This document shows positions 23,550 to 32,029 of a stretch of DNA of 42,279 nt, in pieces. A model generated the notes under the pieces. That model was given only the letters and a program-made list of their open reading frames with translations, made no database searches and had not been told where the DNA came from. Made by a program: the position numbers and the translations under genes. This DNA comes from Bacteroidia bacterium (GTDB lineage: Bacteria; Bacteroidota; Bacteroidia; JANWJV01). Location: positions 1 through 42,279 of the forward strand of contig JANWJV010000044.1 in the NCBI GenBank assembly GCA_025451785.1, in the 5' to 3' direction. Numbering within the stretch: the stretch's first letter is position 1; every line of letters starts with the position of its first letter.

Positions 23550-24610
23550 TCGGCTTTCGGGTTACTGAGGGCTTCCCTGATCTTGTTCTCGATCTCGTCA
23601 GCCAGTTCAGGATTATCGGCAAAAAGTGTTTTCACCGAGTCTTTGCCTTGTCCCAGCTTCGTACCATCGTAGCTGAACCAGGATCCGCTCTTTTGAATGA
23701 TATTATGTTCCACTCCAAGGTCGATCACCTCACCCACTTTAGAAATACCTTCACCAAAAAGGATATCGAACTCCGCTGTGCGGAAAGGAGGTGCCACTTT
23801 GTTCTTCACCACTTTCACACGCACCCTGTTACCCGCAACAACTTCACCTTCTTTCAGCTGGCCTATCCTGCGGATGTCGAGCCTCACCGAAGCATAGAAT
23901 TTAAGGGCATTACCACCGGTGGTAGTTTCGGGGTTGCCAAACATCACCCCTATCTTTTCCCTGAGCTGGTTGATGAAGATGCAGCAGCAGCCCGTCCTGT
24001 TAATAGTAGCGGTAAGCTTGCGCAGCGCCTGCGACATCAGTCGGGCGTGCAGGCCCATTTTCGAATCACCCATCTCCCCTTCTATCTCGCTCTTAGGTGT
24101 AAGCGCCGCAACAGAGTCGATCACGATAATATCGATCGCTCCGGAACGTATAAGGTTCTCCGTGATCTCCAGTGCCTGTTCACCATTGTCGGGCTGCGAG
24201 ATAAGGAGGTTCTCCATGTCAACATGCAGCTTTTGTGCGTAGGAACGGTCAAAGGCATGCTCCGCGTCAATGAACGCGGCGATGCCTCCCGCCTTTTGCA
24301 CCTCCGCGATCGCATGCAGGGCCAGTGTTGTTTTACCTGATGATTCAGGGCCGTAGATCTCGATCACTCTTCCGCGGGGAAGGCCGCCAATGCCCAGGGC
24401 CATATCGAGCGTAAGCGATCCGGTTGGGATCACCTCTACCGAATGGTCAACAGCATCGTCTGTCATCTTCATAACGGTGCCCTTGCCATACGTCTTGTCC
24501 AGTTTATCAAGTGTAAGCTGTAAGGCTTTCAGTTTTTCTTTGTTCACCTCTTTCACGAGGTCTTTTTCCTTTGGTTCCTTTGTAAGGGTTGCTTCTTTCT
24601 CTTTTGCCAT
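23546..24610 (-). CDS. recA: Recombinase RecA
   Basis: A 354-aa ATP-dependent strand-exchange protein, full length. It has a Lys/Glu-rich N-terminal extension of about 20 residues, Walker A GPESSGKT at 87-94, Walker B-type [10 protein letters not shown], and DNA-binding loops including [21 protein letters not shown] and [21 protein letters not shown]. It polymerises on single-stranded DNA for homologous recombination and SOS signalling. It lies 4 nt downstream of bcp and overlaps the TPR gene, so it appears to be in an operon with no promoter of its own. This differs from the stand-alone, LexA-controlled recA of many bacteria. Confidence 0.98.
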   Translation of the reverse strand: MAKEKEATLTKEPKEKDLVKEVNKEKLKALQLTLDKLDKTYGKGTVMKMTDDAVDHSVEVIPTGSLTLDMALGIGGLPRGRVIEIYGPESSGKTTLALHAIAEVQKAGGIAAFIDAEHAFDRSYAQKLHVDMENLLISQPDNGEQALEITENLIRSGAIDIIVIDSVAALTPKSEIEGEMGDSKMGLHARLMSQALRKLTATINRTGCCCIFINQLREKIGVMFGNPETTTGGNALKFYASVRLDIRRIGQLKEGEVVAGNRVRVKVVKNKVAPPFRTAEFDILFGEGISKVGEVIDLGVEHNIIQKSGSWFSYDGTKLGQGKDSVKTLFADNPELADEIENKIREALSNPKAE

Positions 24611-24614
24611 GGTT

Positions 24615-25121
24615 TTATTTTGTTGATAGTATTTGCTCTGAATGATCTCCCGAATCCACCTCGCTGATCACCTTTTCGATCTTACGGTCCTCGCTGATCA
24701 GGAAAGTAGTGCGGGCGATCCCGTCAAAAGTCTTTCCAAAAATGGTCTTCTCTCCCCACACATCGTACGCGTTGATCACTTTCCGGTCAGTATCGGCAAG
24801 TAAACGGTACGGAAGTTTGTACTTGGCGATGAACTTCTGGTGTGAGCGCTCATCGTCAGCACTTACTCCCAGCACCTCGTAGCCTTTGCCGCGCAGCGCG
24901 CTGTAATTGTCGCGCAGGTTGCACGATTCCTTGGTACAGGTAAGGGTATCGTCTTGCGGGTAGAAAAAAAGAACGAGTTTCTTGCCCTCGTAATCGCTGA
25001 AGCTAACCTCCTTTCCGTCCTGGTCCTTTCCTTCGATAGGCGGGGCCATTTCTCCTTCTTTAAGGCCCGTTTTATGGTTCTGTTTCAGCGCCTTGTTCAG
25101 TAAATTCGAGAGCATACGCAA
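24615..25121 (-). CDS. bcp: Thioredoxin-dependent peroxiredoxin, BCP/PrxQ type
   Basis: A 168-aa cytoplasmic peroxidase that reduces H2O2 and organic peroxides using thioredoxin. The peroxidatic motif 'PQDDTLTC' places the reactive Cys at 62, and the resolving Cys at 67 (CTKESC) makes it an atypical two-Cys PrxQ enzyme. The thioredoxin fold is complete through [14 protein letters not shown]. The N-terminus is about 15 residues longer than typical ([14 protein letters not shown]), and the true start may be the second Met (25115). Its stop is 4 nt from the recA ATG, so peroxide defence and recA would be co-expressed. Confidence 0.93.
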   Translation of the reverse strand: MRMLSNLLNKALKQNHKTGLKEGEMAPPIEGKDQDGKEVSFSDYEGKKLVLFFYPQDDTLTCTKESCNLRDNYSALRGKGYEVLGVSADDERSHQKFIAKYKLPYRLLADTDRKVINAYDVWGEKTIFGKTFDGIARTTFLISEDRKIEKVISEVDSGDHSEQILSTK

Positions 25122-25181
25122 AGAACCTAATTCCCTGAGAGATTTACAAGATGATGGAAAAGAGAAGTTATTAACAGGCCT

Positions 25182-25820
25182 TTAGCGCTGCTTCTCGAAG
25201 TATTTGCAGTAGTCCTTAAGTCCGCAAGCGCCACATTTGGGATTCCGCGCTACACACACATAGCGCCCGTGAAGGATCAGCCAATGATGAGCAACAGCTA
25301 CCTGCTCAAGGGGGATGTGCTTCATTAACTGGCGTTCGGTATCGAGCGGGGTTTTAGAGTTGGTAGTGAGTCCAATCCTGGCAGAGACCCTAAACACATG
25401 CGTATCTACGGCAAGCGCCGGCTTCTCGTATACCACCGATGCTATCACGTTGGCCGTTTTTCTCCCTACTCCGGGTAGTTTTTGCAACTCTTCCACCTCC
25501 GAAGGAACCACCCCGCCAAAATCGTTCATCAGCATCCGGGCCATGCCTACCAGGTGTTTTGACTTATTGTTCGGATAACTTACCGAACGGATATAGGGAA
25601 ACACTTCCTCTGCGCTGGCGGCGGCAAGCACTTCGGGCTGGGGAAAAGCTTTAAAAAGTTCGGGGGTAATGAGGTTCACCCTCTTATCAGTGCACTGGGC
25701 CGAAAGGATAACGGCTACCAACAGCTCGTATGGACTGGAATAGGCCAGCTCGGTTTCCGCGGAGGGATTGTTTGCTGCAAACCAGGCAAGTACTTTCTCA
25801 AAACGTTCCTTCTTCGTCAT
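25182..25820 (-). CDS. nth: Endonuclease III (DNA glycosylase/AP lyase)
   Basis: A 212-aa base-excision repair enzyme acting on oxidised pyrimidines. The helix-hairpin-helix motif LPGVGRKTA carries the catalytic Lys121, Asp139 lies in AVDTHVFR, and the [4Fe-4S] ligands Cys189-X6-Cys-X2-Cys-X5-Cys205 are intact. The ORF track extends it to 25880 through a palindromic repeat. The ATG at 25820 (MTKKERFEKVL) matches the usual family start. It lies 60 nt upstream of bcp-recA on the same strand, so nth, bcp and recA may form one oxidative-damage/repair transcription unit. Confidence 0.95.
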   Translation of the reverse strand: MTKKERFEKVLAWFAANNPSAETELAYSSPYELLVAVILSAQCTDKRVNLITPELFKAFPQPEVLAAASAEEVFPYIRSVSYPNNKSKHLVGMARMLMNDFGGVVPSEVEELQKLPGVGRKTANVIASVVYEKPALAVDTHVFRVSARIGLTTNSKTPLDTERQLMKHIPLEQVAVAHHWLILHGRYVCVARNPKCGACGLKDYCKYFEKQR

Positions 25821-25845
25821 GAGACGCAAAGATAAAAAGGAATGC

Positions 25846-25934
25846 ACCACCCCCAACCCCTCGTCGAAGGAGGGGAGCAAAGCTCAGCGGAACATCGAAG
25901 CGTTCCCCTCCTCTTAGAAGGGGTCGGGGGTGGT
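25846..25934. repeat. REP/MITE-like inverted repeat (89 nt) upstream of nth
   Basis: The left arm (25846-25876, ACCACCCCCAACCCCTCGTC...) is an imperfect reverse complement of the right arm (25903-25934), aligning over about 31 positions with a few mismatches; 26 bases separate them. It lies between nth and the 55-aa gene. C/G-run palindromes of this 'ACCACCCCC-ACCCCT' type are, to my recollection, common in Bacteroidota intergenic regions, but I could not search. Confidence 0.8.
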
Positions 25935-25935
25935 C

Positions 25936-26103
25936 TCAGTTACGGAGTTCCTCGATGTGCTTAATGAGCTTCGATTTACGAACACGAAGCGCTTTGGAAT
26001 AGTTGAGAATGTTCTGAACGGTTTGTTCAGAAGGCCCTTCGGGGCTTTTGGCGGATTCGGAAGAAGATCTTAAAATGTTTTTCCTTAGTAATTGTTTCTG
26101 CAT
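25936..26103 (-). CDS. 55-aa conserved-looking small protein downstream of an ECF sigma factor
   Basis: Below the length cut-off of the ORF track. ATG at 26103, TGA at 25936-25938. The product begins MQKQLLRKNILRSSS and ends in KLIKHIEELRN. The central part, QTVQNILNYSKALRV, followed by a basic helix, resembles small Bacteroidota proteins often found next to ECF sigma factor genes; this is from memory of the pattern. It is highly basic with a Ser-rich N-terminus and no membrane segment. It follows the sigma factor by 106 nt on the same strand and ends 2 nt from the inverted repeat. Function unknown. The ORF-track entry 26027..26209 is a different frame over it. Confidence 0.7.
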   Translation of the reverse strand: MQKQLLRKNILRSSSESAKSPEGPSEQTVQNILNYSKALRVRKSKLIKHIEELRN

Positions 26104-26209
26104 ATAGCGGTTTTAGGGTTTTCACTGTTCCATTAACGCAGGGCGGAAGGGAAATATTGCGCGCTAGCGGAATATTTCTCCTTTGGCCCTGTAAATCAAC
26201 GAATTGCAT

Positions 26210-26854
26210 TTATTCTTCATACAAGAACTCCTTCAGCTTCAGCTGTCCTTTTTTCTCATCGATGAACTTGCGTAGGCTGATAAGCGCATACCGCATCCTG
26301 CCTAAAGAGGTATTCACGTTCACGTTCATTCGTTCTGATATTTCCTGGAAGCTCATGTCATAATAATGGCGCATCATGAGCACTTCGCGCTGTTCCTTGG
26401 GGAGGCGGTTGATCAGTTTTTTCAATTCAGTCCTGATCTCTTTCATCGATTCTTCCTTGTCCTGGTTGCTCACCTGGCTTTCGTCCGACATAGCGGTGCG
26501 AACCTTGCCAACACTGAAGATATCGGTGTACTCGCCTTTCTTGTTCTTTACCTTGCTTACCAATTGCATCTTTTTGTTCTCACGGAACATATCCATGCAC
26601 TTGTTCTTGGCGATGCTTATCACCCAGGAGCCGAACTTACCGTTGAACTGGTATTCGCCTTTGCGCAGCTTGCTTACCACCTTAAAGAAGGTGTCCTGGA
26701 AAATGTCCTCGGCAAGGGCTTTATCCCTTACAAGGTAAAAAATGTACTTGTAAACGGCTGCTTTGTGTCTGTTGATCAGCACTTCGAGGGCAGGCTCGTG
26801 GCCTTGGATGTACTGGTGTACCAGCTCGTGGTCATCCTGTTTGTTTTGCGACAT
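26210..26854 (-). CDS. ECF-type RNA polymerase sigma factor
   Basis: A 214-aa sigma-70 family protein. Region 2: 'ALEVLINRHKAAVYKYIFYLVRDKALAEDIFQDTFFKV' followed by the promoter-melting segment FNGKFGSWVISIAKNKCMD. Region 4: LPKEQREVLMMRHYYDMSFQEISERMNVNVNTSLGRMRYAL. The region 2-region 4 linker is long and charged (KNKKGEYTDIF...SNQDKEES). No anti-sigma gene is adjacent; a 55-aa protein follows downstream. The leader carries an AAAAAAGGAGGAC Shine-Dalgarno-like site 5 nt before ATG, and an identical 13-mer lies 51 nt further upstream. Strong Shine-Dalgarno sites are unusual in this phylum. Confidence 0.92.
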   Translation of the reverse strand: MSQNKQDDHELVHQYIQGHEPALEVLINRHKAAVYKYIFYLVRDKALAEDIFQDTFFKVVSKLRKGEYQFNGKFGSWVISIAKNKCMDMFRENKKMQLVSKVKNKKGEYTDIFSVGKVRTAMSDESQVSNQDKEESMKEIRTELKKLINRLPKEQREVLMMRHYYDMSFQEISERMNVNVNTSLGRMRYALISLRKFIDEKKGQLKLKEFLYEE

Positions 26855-26857
26855 AGG

Positions 26858-26921
26858 GTCCTCCTTTTTTAAATGGTCCAGATATAAAAAAGTAAGTTTT
26901 ACCTATGCGTCCTCCTTTTTT
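26858..26921 (-). promoter_or_regulatory. Duplicated Shine-Dalgarno-like element upstream of the ECF sigma gene
   Basis: On the minus strand AAAAAAGGAGGAC occurs at 26858-26870 (adjacent to ATG 26854) and again at 26909-26921. The distal copy precedes no start codon. The rest of the sigma-uvrA intergenic region (to 27281) is AT-rich, with a short GCCTG-CCGGT-CAGGC palindrome at 27084-27098 and the uvrA repeats and promoter described separately; I see no gene in it. Confidence 0.55.
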
Positions 26922-27198
26922 GGTTAATAATAGTGTTCGCCGCCTGCGCGGTCATTCTTTTTAAAAAAGATGTTAAGAGGGGATCCGGAGATTCGATCAT
27001 AACATCATTAAAATAAGCTACTGAATTAAAAGGGCAATGTTTAATTTAAGTAGTTTATTTCCTGATGCTATTCTCTTTTTGCTGCCTGCCGGTCAGGCGT
27101 TTGATCCGGGTGATATAGGTGCTTAGACGTAATCTCAAAAAAAAGGTTGCACAATTATAAAAATAATTCATTCATCAGCGCAAACCCCATCGTATCAA

Positions 27199-27239
27199 CG
27201 GACAGTATTAATGTATGACCGGACAATATTAAGGTATAA
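27199..27239 (+). promoter_or_regulatory. Tandem 20-bp direct repeats upstream of uvrA (possible operator)
   Basis: CGGACAGTATTAATGTATGA (27199-27218) and CGGACAATATTAAGGTATAA (27220-27239) match at 17 of 20 positions with a 21-nt period, i.e. two helical turns. They end 6 nt upstream of the -7 box of uvrA, covering the -33 region, and no TTG -33 element is present. This geometry suits a cooperatively binding activator or repressor. Confidence 0.6.
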
Positions 27240-27245
27240 AATGAG

Positions 27246-27253
27246 TAATTTTG
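27246..27253 (+). promoter_or_regulatory. -7 box TAATTTTG for uvrA
   Basis: An exact TAnnTTTG match ending 28 nt before the TTG start of uvrA. The -33 region is occupied by the second 20-bp repeat, so the promoter may depend on an activator. Confidence 0.6.
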
Positions 27254-27281
27254 CGCGCTTAACATTTTTTAACACCCTCCT

Positions 27282-30113
27282 TTGGGCAAAAAGACCGAAA
27301 ACAAAGCGAAAGAAGGCAAAAGGCCCATCATCATTAAAGGTGCCAGGGTGCATAACCTTAAGAACATAAGCCTGTCCATTCCCCGGAACAAGCTGGTGGT
27401 GATCACTGGCCTGTCAGGTTCCGGCAAATCCTCGCTGGCCTTTGACACCTTATATGCGGAAGGCCAGCGCCGTTATGTAGAAAGCCTTTCCGCCTATGCC
27501 CGCCAGTTCCTGGGCCGGATCAACAAACCCGATGTTGATTCCATCACCGGCATCTCCCCTGCCGTTGCTATCGAACAAAAAGTAAACTCGCGTAACCCGC
27601 GCTCTACTGTAGGGACCAGCACCGAGATCTACGATTACCTTAAATTGCTGTATGCCCGTATCGGCAAAACCTATTCGCCGGTATCTGGCGCACCGGTAAA
27701 GCGCCACAGCGTAGCCGATGTAATGGAGCACATTGCTTCCTTTCCCGATGGAACTAAAATGCTACTGCTTGCTCCGCTTATTTTAAAGGAGAAAGGCATC
27801 AAAGAAAAGCTTGGCCTTTTACTTCAGCAAGGATTCACTAGGATAAAAGAGGAGGAAGAAGTTCTTCGGATTGACGATTATCTTTCCAAATCAACAACCA
27901 AAAATCAACAATCAAAAATCAGTATCGTCATTGATCGATTCGCTGTTATGAAGGACGATGAGGACAATACAAACCGCGTAGCCGATAGTATACAAACGGC
28001 TTTCTTTGAAGGAGAAGGAGAGTGCACCATAGAACTTGCTGAAGATCAAAAGGCAAAGGGCAAGCCAGCAAAAGGCAAAGGACCCGTAACATTCAGCAAT
28101 CGCTTTGAAATGGATGGTATAACATTCGAAGAGCCAAGCATCCATTTCTTCAGCTTCAACAATCCTGTTGGGGCCTGCAAGACCTGCGAAGGCTTCGGCA
28201 GCATCATTGGTATTGACCCTGACCTGGTGATCCCTGACAAAAGTCTTTCTATTTACGAAGAGGCCATTGCTTGCTGGAAAGGAGAAAAGATGAGCGAATG
28301 GAACCGCAGCCTGGTGATGAACGCCGCCAAGTTCGATTTCCCCGTTCACCGTCCATATAGAGAGCTGAGTGAAAAACAGAAGAAATTACTTTGGACAGGC
28401 AACGAATACTTTCATGGCCTCAACGCCTTCTTTAAACACCTGGAGGAGCAGGCTTATAAGATCCAGTACAGGGTTATGCTCTCGCGTTACCGTGGCAAAA
28501 CCATTTGTCCGGATTGTAACGGAACACGCCTGCGTAAGGATGCGAGCTATGTTAAGATAGAAAACAAGTCCATCAACGAGGTAGTACTTGAACCTGTAAA
28601 GGAGAACCTGGAGTTCTTTCGCCATATAAAACTGAACGAGCACGACAAACAAGTGGCCAAGCGTATCCTGGCCGAGATCGTGAACCGCCTTCAGTTCCTC
28701 GACGATGTAGGCCTTGGCTATCTTACTCTTAACCGCCTCTCCAATACTCTCTCAGGGGGTGAGTCGCAGCGCATCAACCTGGCCACATCACTTGGCAGCA
28801 GCCTGGTGGGTTCGCTGTATGTGCTCGACGAACCCAGCATAGGCCTGCATCCCAGAGACACACAACGCCTGATAAAAGTACTGAACTCGCTCCGCGATGT
28901 TGGCAATACTGTATTGGTGGTGGAACACGACGAAGAGATCATGCGTGCTGCTGACGAACTTATCGACATTGGCCCCATGGCCGGATCGCATGGTGGCGAG
29001 CTGGTATTCCAGGGAAACCATAAGGACATTCTTACTGAAGAAAGGAGCCTCACGGCACTTTACCTGAACGGCAAGGAAAAGATCCCTGTACCCTCTAAAC
29101 GCCGCAAGTGGAACAGCTATATAGAAGTATGCGGGGCAAGGGAGAATAACCTGAAAAGCATTGATGTGAAATTTCCTCTTAACACCATGACGGTTGTTAC
29201 CGGGGTGAGCGGCTCAGGAAAGACCTCACTGGTAAAGCGCATCCTTTACCCGGCATTGAAAAAGATGTTCGGAGGTTATGGGGAGCAAACGGGCGCCTTC
29301 GATAAACTGCAGGGAGACTACAAGAACATCTCCGCTGTAGAAATGGTGGACCAAAATCCTATTGGCAAGTCATCGCGCTCTAACCCTGTTACTTATGTAA
29401 AGGCCTACGATGAGATACGCGCACTGTTCGCCGACCAGGCACTGGCAAAATTGCGCGGATACAAACCCTCACATTTTTCCTTCAACGTTGATGGAGGCCG
29501 CTGCGAAGTTTGCGAAGGCGAAGGCGAGGTTCAGATCGAAATGCAGTTCATGGCCGACATCCACCTGGTGTGCGAAGCCTGTGGAGGCAAACGCTTTAAG
29601 CAGGATGTACTTGAAGTGGAGTTTAAAGGCAAAAGCGTTTCGGATGTATTGGGAATGACTGTAGAGGAGGCCATTGAATTCTTCAGTAGCGAAAAGAAAA
29701 TAGTCCAAAAACTAAGACCGCTTAGCGAGGTAGGCCTTGGCTATGTGCAGCTTGGCCAAAGTTCCAGCACCTTAAGCGGGGGCGAGGCACAGCGAACCAA
29801 GCTCGCTTCTTTCCTTGGACTGGGACAAGGCAGCATCTCTCCCACCCTCTTCATTTTCGACGAACCCACCACAGGCCTGCACTTCCATGACATACGCAAA
29901 CTCCTCTATGCCTTTGAAGCGCTTATCAAGCAAGGGCATTCGCTCATCATCATCGAGCACAATACGGAGATCGTCAAGAGTGCCGATTGGGTGATCGACC
30001 TGGGACCTGAAGGCGGCAGCGAAGGTGGCCACACGGTGTTCGAAGGAACACCTGAAGACCTTGTATCCTGCAAAGGAAGTTACACCGGGAAATACCTGAA
30101 GGGAAAACTATAG
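27282..30113 (+). CDS. uvrA: Excinuclease ABC subunit A
   Basis: A 943-aa damage-recognition ATPase of nucleotide excision repair, full length. Two ABC modules are visible: Walker [10 protein letters not shown] at 43-51 and GVSGSGKTS near 641; signatures LSGGESQR near 489 and LSGGEAQR near 831. Zinc-finger cysteines are CKTCEGFG (~299) with CPDCNGTR (~409), and CEVCEGEGE (~740) with CEACGGKRF (~764). The start is TTG: an in-frame stop lies 9 nt upstream and the product begins [29 protein letters not shown] as expected. It is divergent from the ECF sigma factor across a 427-nt region. Tandem 20-bp repeats and a -7 box precede it. Its stop is one base from the convergent gene. Confidence 0.97.
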   Translation: MGKKTENKAKEGKRPIIIKGARVHNLKNISLSIPRNKLVVITGLSGSGKSSLAFDTLYAEGQRRYVESLSAYARQFLGRINKPDVDSITGISPAVAIEQKVNSRNPRSTVGTSTEIYDYLKLLYARIGKTYSPVSGAPVKRHSVADVMEHIASFPDGTKMLLLAPLILKEKGIKEKLGLLLQQGFTRIKEEEEVLRIDDYLSKSTTKNQQSKISIVIDRFAVMKDDEDNTNRVADSIQTAFFEGEGECTIELAEDQKAKGKPAKGKGPVTFSNRFEMDGITFEEPSIHFFSFNNPVGACKTCEGFGSIIGIDPDLVIPDKSLSIYEEAIACWKGEKMSEWNRSLVMNAAKFDFPVHRPYRELSEKQKKLLWTGNEYFHGLNAFFKHLEEQAYKIQYRVMLSRYRGKTICPDCNGTRLRKDASYVKIENKSINEVVLEPVKENLEFFRHIKLNEHDKQVAKRILAEIVNRLQFLDDVGLGYLTLNRLSNTLSGGESQRINLATSLGSSLVGSLYVLDEPSIGLHPRDTQRLIKVLNSLRDVGNTVLVVEHDEEIMRAADELIDIGPMAGSHGGELVFQGNHKDILTEERSLTALYLNGKEKIPVPSKRRKWNSYIEVCGARENNLKSIDVKFPLNTMTVVTGVSGSGKTSLVKRILYPALKKMFGGYGEQTGAFDKLQGDYKNISAVEMVDQNPIGKSSRSNPVTYVKAYDEIRALFADQALAKLRGYKPSHFSFNVDGGRCEVCEGEGEVQIEMQFMADIHLVCEACGGKRFKQDVLEVEFKGKSVSDVLGMTVEEAIEFFSSEKKIVQKLRPLSEVGLGYVQLGQSSSTLSGGEAQRTKLASFLGLGQGSISPTLFIFDEPTTGLHFHDIRKLLYAFEALIKQGHSLIIIEHNTEIVKSADWVIDLGPEGGSEGGHTVFEGTPEDLVSCKGSYTGKYLKGKL

Positions 30114-30114
30114 C

Positions 30115-30879
30115 TTAAAAGAACTCATTGTACTCCTCGAGGCTCATTAAGCTATCGCGGCCTGAGAAACCAAGCTTTTCCGCACGAACGAACATCTCTT
30201 CTTCCGTTTTAAACTCCTCCCGTTTACCGTCAACAAAATAATAGATCAGGTACTTGTATTTTTCTCGTTCGGTAGTACCCGCCTGATCGCGGTTCTCAGC
30301 GATCTTCAGCAGCAAGAGGTTCTTGTCAAATGAAAATCGGGTGATATCGAATAACTGCGATTCAGAATTGTCATGTGCATTCGGGTCTTTGAAATTCACT
30401 ACCCGGCTGTCATCGTACAAAACTCCGTACTCATAAGTATCGGTCGATTGGATAGAGTAAGGATAGGTGACAGGGAAGCGGTGCCAATCGCGGTAACCAA
30501 AATAAGTATAGAACTCTGGGTCTACCTTACCCTTCATACTATCAGGCTCGTAGCTTTGAAGCAGTTCCAACTGGGCATAGTTGCGATCCCCTTCCATAAG
30601 ATAAGACCGGTCGTCGTGCCAGATATCCCGGTCCTTCCTCTCCATGTCTTTCTTTACCTGCGCGGAAATAATATTTCCAACTTCCTGCACTTTTCTCACG
30701 GCCCTTGTTACAGCATAGATAAAAAGAGAAAGTGAGATCAACAAAGACACCGCGAACACGATGATCCAAACTCCGCGCTTCGCCGGCTCCGACCAGTAAA
30801 TAAAGAGCATTACAAGACCAATAATGGCGACAACACCCATGAGGATGGCGAATATTATACATAATATACCTGTGAGCAT
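30115..30879 (-). CDS. Two-TM membrane protein with soluble C-terminal domain, unknown function
   Basis: A 254-aa protein with two N-terminal membrane helices (ILCIIFAILMGVVAIIGLVMLF and GVWIIVFAVSLLISLSLFIYAV), then a ~190-residue hydrophilic domain with YYFVDGKREEFKTEEE and a C-terminal EEYNEFF. No known family is recognised; similar two-TM hypotheticals occur in Bacteroidota. The ORF track begins at a TTG (30897). The ATG at 30879 is preferred because a TAAATTTG promoter box covers the TTG. Its 3' end abuts the uvrA stop (convergent), and it is divergent from the exported YD-repeat-like gene. Confidence 0.7.
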   Translation of the reverse strand: MLTGILCIIFAILMGVVAIIGLVMLFIYWSEPAKRGVWIIVFAVSLLISLSLFIYAVTRAVRKVQEVGNIISAQVKKDMERKDRDIWHDDRSYLMEGDRNYAQLELLQSYEPDSMKGKVDPEFYTYFGYRDWHRFPVTYPYSIQSTDTYEYGVLYDDSRVVNFKDPNAHDNSESQLFDITRFSFDKNLLLLKIAENRDQAGTTEREKYKYLIYYFVDGKREEFKTEEEMFVRAEKLGFSGRDSLMSLEEYNEFF

Positions 30880-30894
30880 GGTGTGGCTTTTCAG

Positions 30895-30902
30895 CAAATT
30901 TA
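30895..30902 (-). promoter_or_regulatory. -7 box TAAATTTG for the two-TM protein gene
   Basis: An exact TAnnTTTG match on the minus strand, 15 nt upstream of ATG 30879 and overlapping the rejected TTG start. Confidence 0.5.
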
Positions 30903-30955
30903 AGATTTCATATTAATGTTCACGGTACAGTTTTTGTAATTTGGGGCGCCGTACC

Positions 30956-32029
30956 ATGAAAACAAAACTATTTCTCGCAGCCAGCCTGCTTTTCGTATCT
31001 GCATCCCTTATTGCACAGGACCTTGAAACAGAGATCCTGACCGTAAAAGAGAACCTGCAGCGCAAGAGCCAGGGTTTAAAGAACATCCTGGAACTGAACA
31101 ACCAGAACGATACACTCAACTTTGTAAGCTTCGATAAGGAAGGCCGGATCGTCCGTTTCCTCCAGTTCAAAAAATGTCCCTATGCTGATGCCGGCAAAGA
31201 GTTTCAAAGGCTTAAACAGGAACTTACGTTCACTTATGACGACAAAAGCAATATTTCGGCGGTGACCAATTTTGAGGAGCATGTATCCGGGACCGCCTAT
31301 GGAGTAAACAGTCGTGGAGAGCACGGAGAGTATGGCTTGCCCACAGTTGGCGGCCCTTATAAAAGGTACTCTCAGACACAAAAGGGAAGCTGGACATACA
31401 CGTATGACAAAGATGGGAAGGTGATGCAGAAGGTAGGCTTTGGGGAACGCTGCATCGCCGGTGGGCGCCATGAATATGGTTTTTCCTTTTACATCCCCGA
31501 GAATGGTAATTGCCGAAAGTCGAAATACGTTTATAAATATGATACTGATGGCAAGGTATCGGAGATCACCTCTTATTGGCCTGATACTTCACGTACCATT
31601 TACCACCGGGTAGAATACAGCTATGATAAGTATAGCAACATGAAAGAGCAACGCTGGTATTCGTGGGAGAACAAGCTTACTGACCGCGTAAGTTTTTCGT
31701 ACGACAATGGCGGCAAGCTGGGCGAGAAGAACGAGGGCAATTCATACAAACATGTTTACGCTTATGATGATGCCGGCAACAAAGTAAGGGAAGAATGTTA
31801 TTACCTGCTCAATGGCAATCTTAGCGGTACCTGTACCTGGAAATACGATTCGCGCAACAACGTTACCGAAGAAACCTGCTCAGGAAGTCTTTATACCGGA
31901 CAAAAGTTCTTTGCCAGCACATACACTTACGATGATAAGGGAAGGATCACTAAACGGGTGAAAAACAATATCGCGCCCGGAACAAAGGAACACCTGGTCC
32001 TTACCTCTGTTTACAGCTATTACAACTAA
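30956..32029 (+). CDS. Exported protein with degenerate YD/RHS-like repeats
   Basis: A 357-aa protein with a signal peptide (MKTKLFLAASLLFVSASLIAQ). From about residue 90 the sequence repeats a ~20-35-residue unit of the form 'YTYDKDGKV', 'YKYDTDGKVSEI', 'YSYDKYSNMKEQ', 'FSYDNGGKLGEK', 'YAYDDAGNKVRE', 'WKYDSRNNVTEE', 'YTYDDKGRITKR'. This is the beta-hairpin pattern of YD/RHS wall repeats without an RHS core or toxin. It is probably a periplasmic or surface beta-solenoid. The start is ATG 30956, not the TTG at 30941. The 3' end overlaps the convergent 32026 gene by 4 nt (CTAA shared between the two stops). Confidence 0.8.
   Translation: MKTKLFLAASLLFVSASLIAQDLETEILTVKENLQRKSQGLKNILELNNQNDTLNFVSFDKEGRIVRFLQFKKCPYADAGKEFQRLKQELTFTYDDKSNISAVTNFEEHVSGTAYGVNSRGEHGEYGLPTVGGPYKRYSQTQKGSWTYTYDKDGKVMQKVGFGERCIAGGRHEYGFSFYIPENGNCRKSKYVYKYDTDGKVSEITSYWPDTSRTIYHRVEYSYDKYSNMKEQRWYSWENKLTDRVSFSYDNGGKLGEKNEGNSYKHVYAYDDAGNKVREECYYLLNGNLSGTCTWKYDSRNNVTEETCSGSLYTGQKFFASTYTYDDKGRITKRVKNNIAPGTKEHLVLTSVYSYYN

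Noticed and set aside
25821-25880. 60-nt extension of nth in the ORF track
   Set aside because: It runs into the palindromic repeat and adds residues not found in endonuclease III; ATG 25820 fits the family.
26027-26209. 60-aa minus-strand ORF MQFVDLQGQRR...
   Set aside because: It overlaps the more convincing 55-aa frame (25936-26103) in another phase and has no coding character.
30956-32029. Possible RHS/YD polymorphic toxin
   Set aside because: Only short hairpin repeats are present; no RHS core motif, no C-terminal toxin and no immunity gene.
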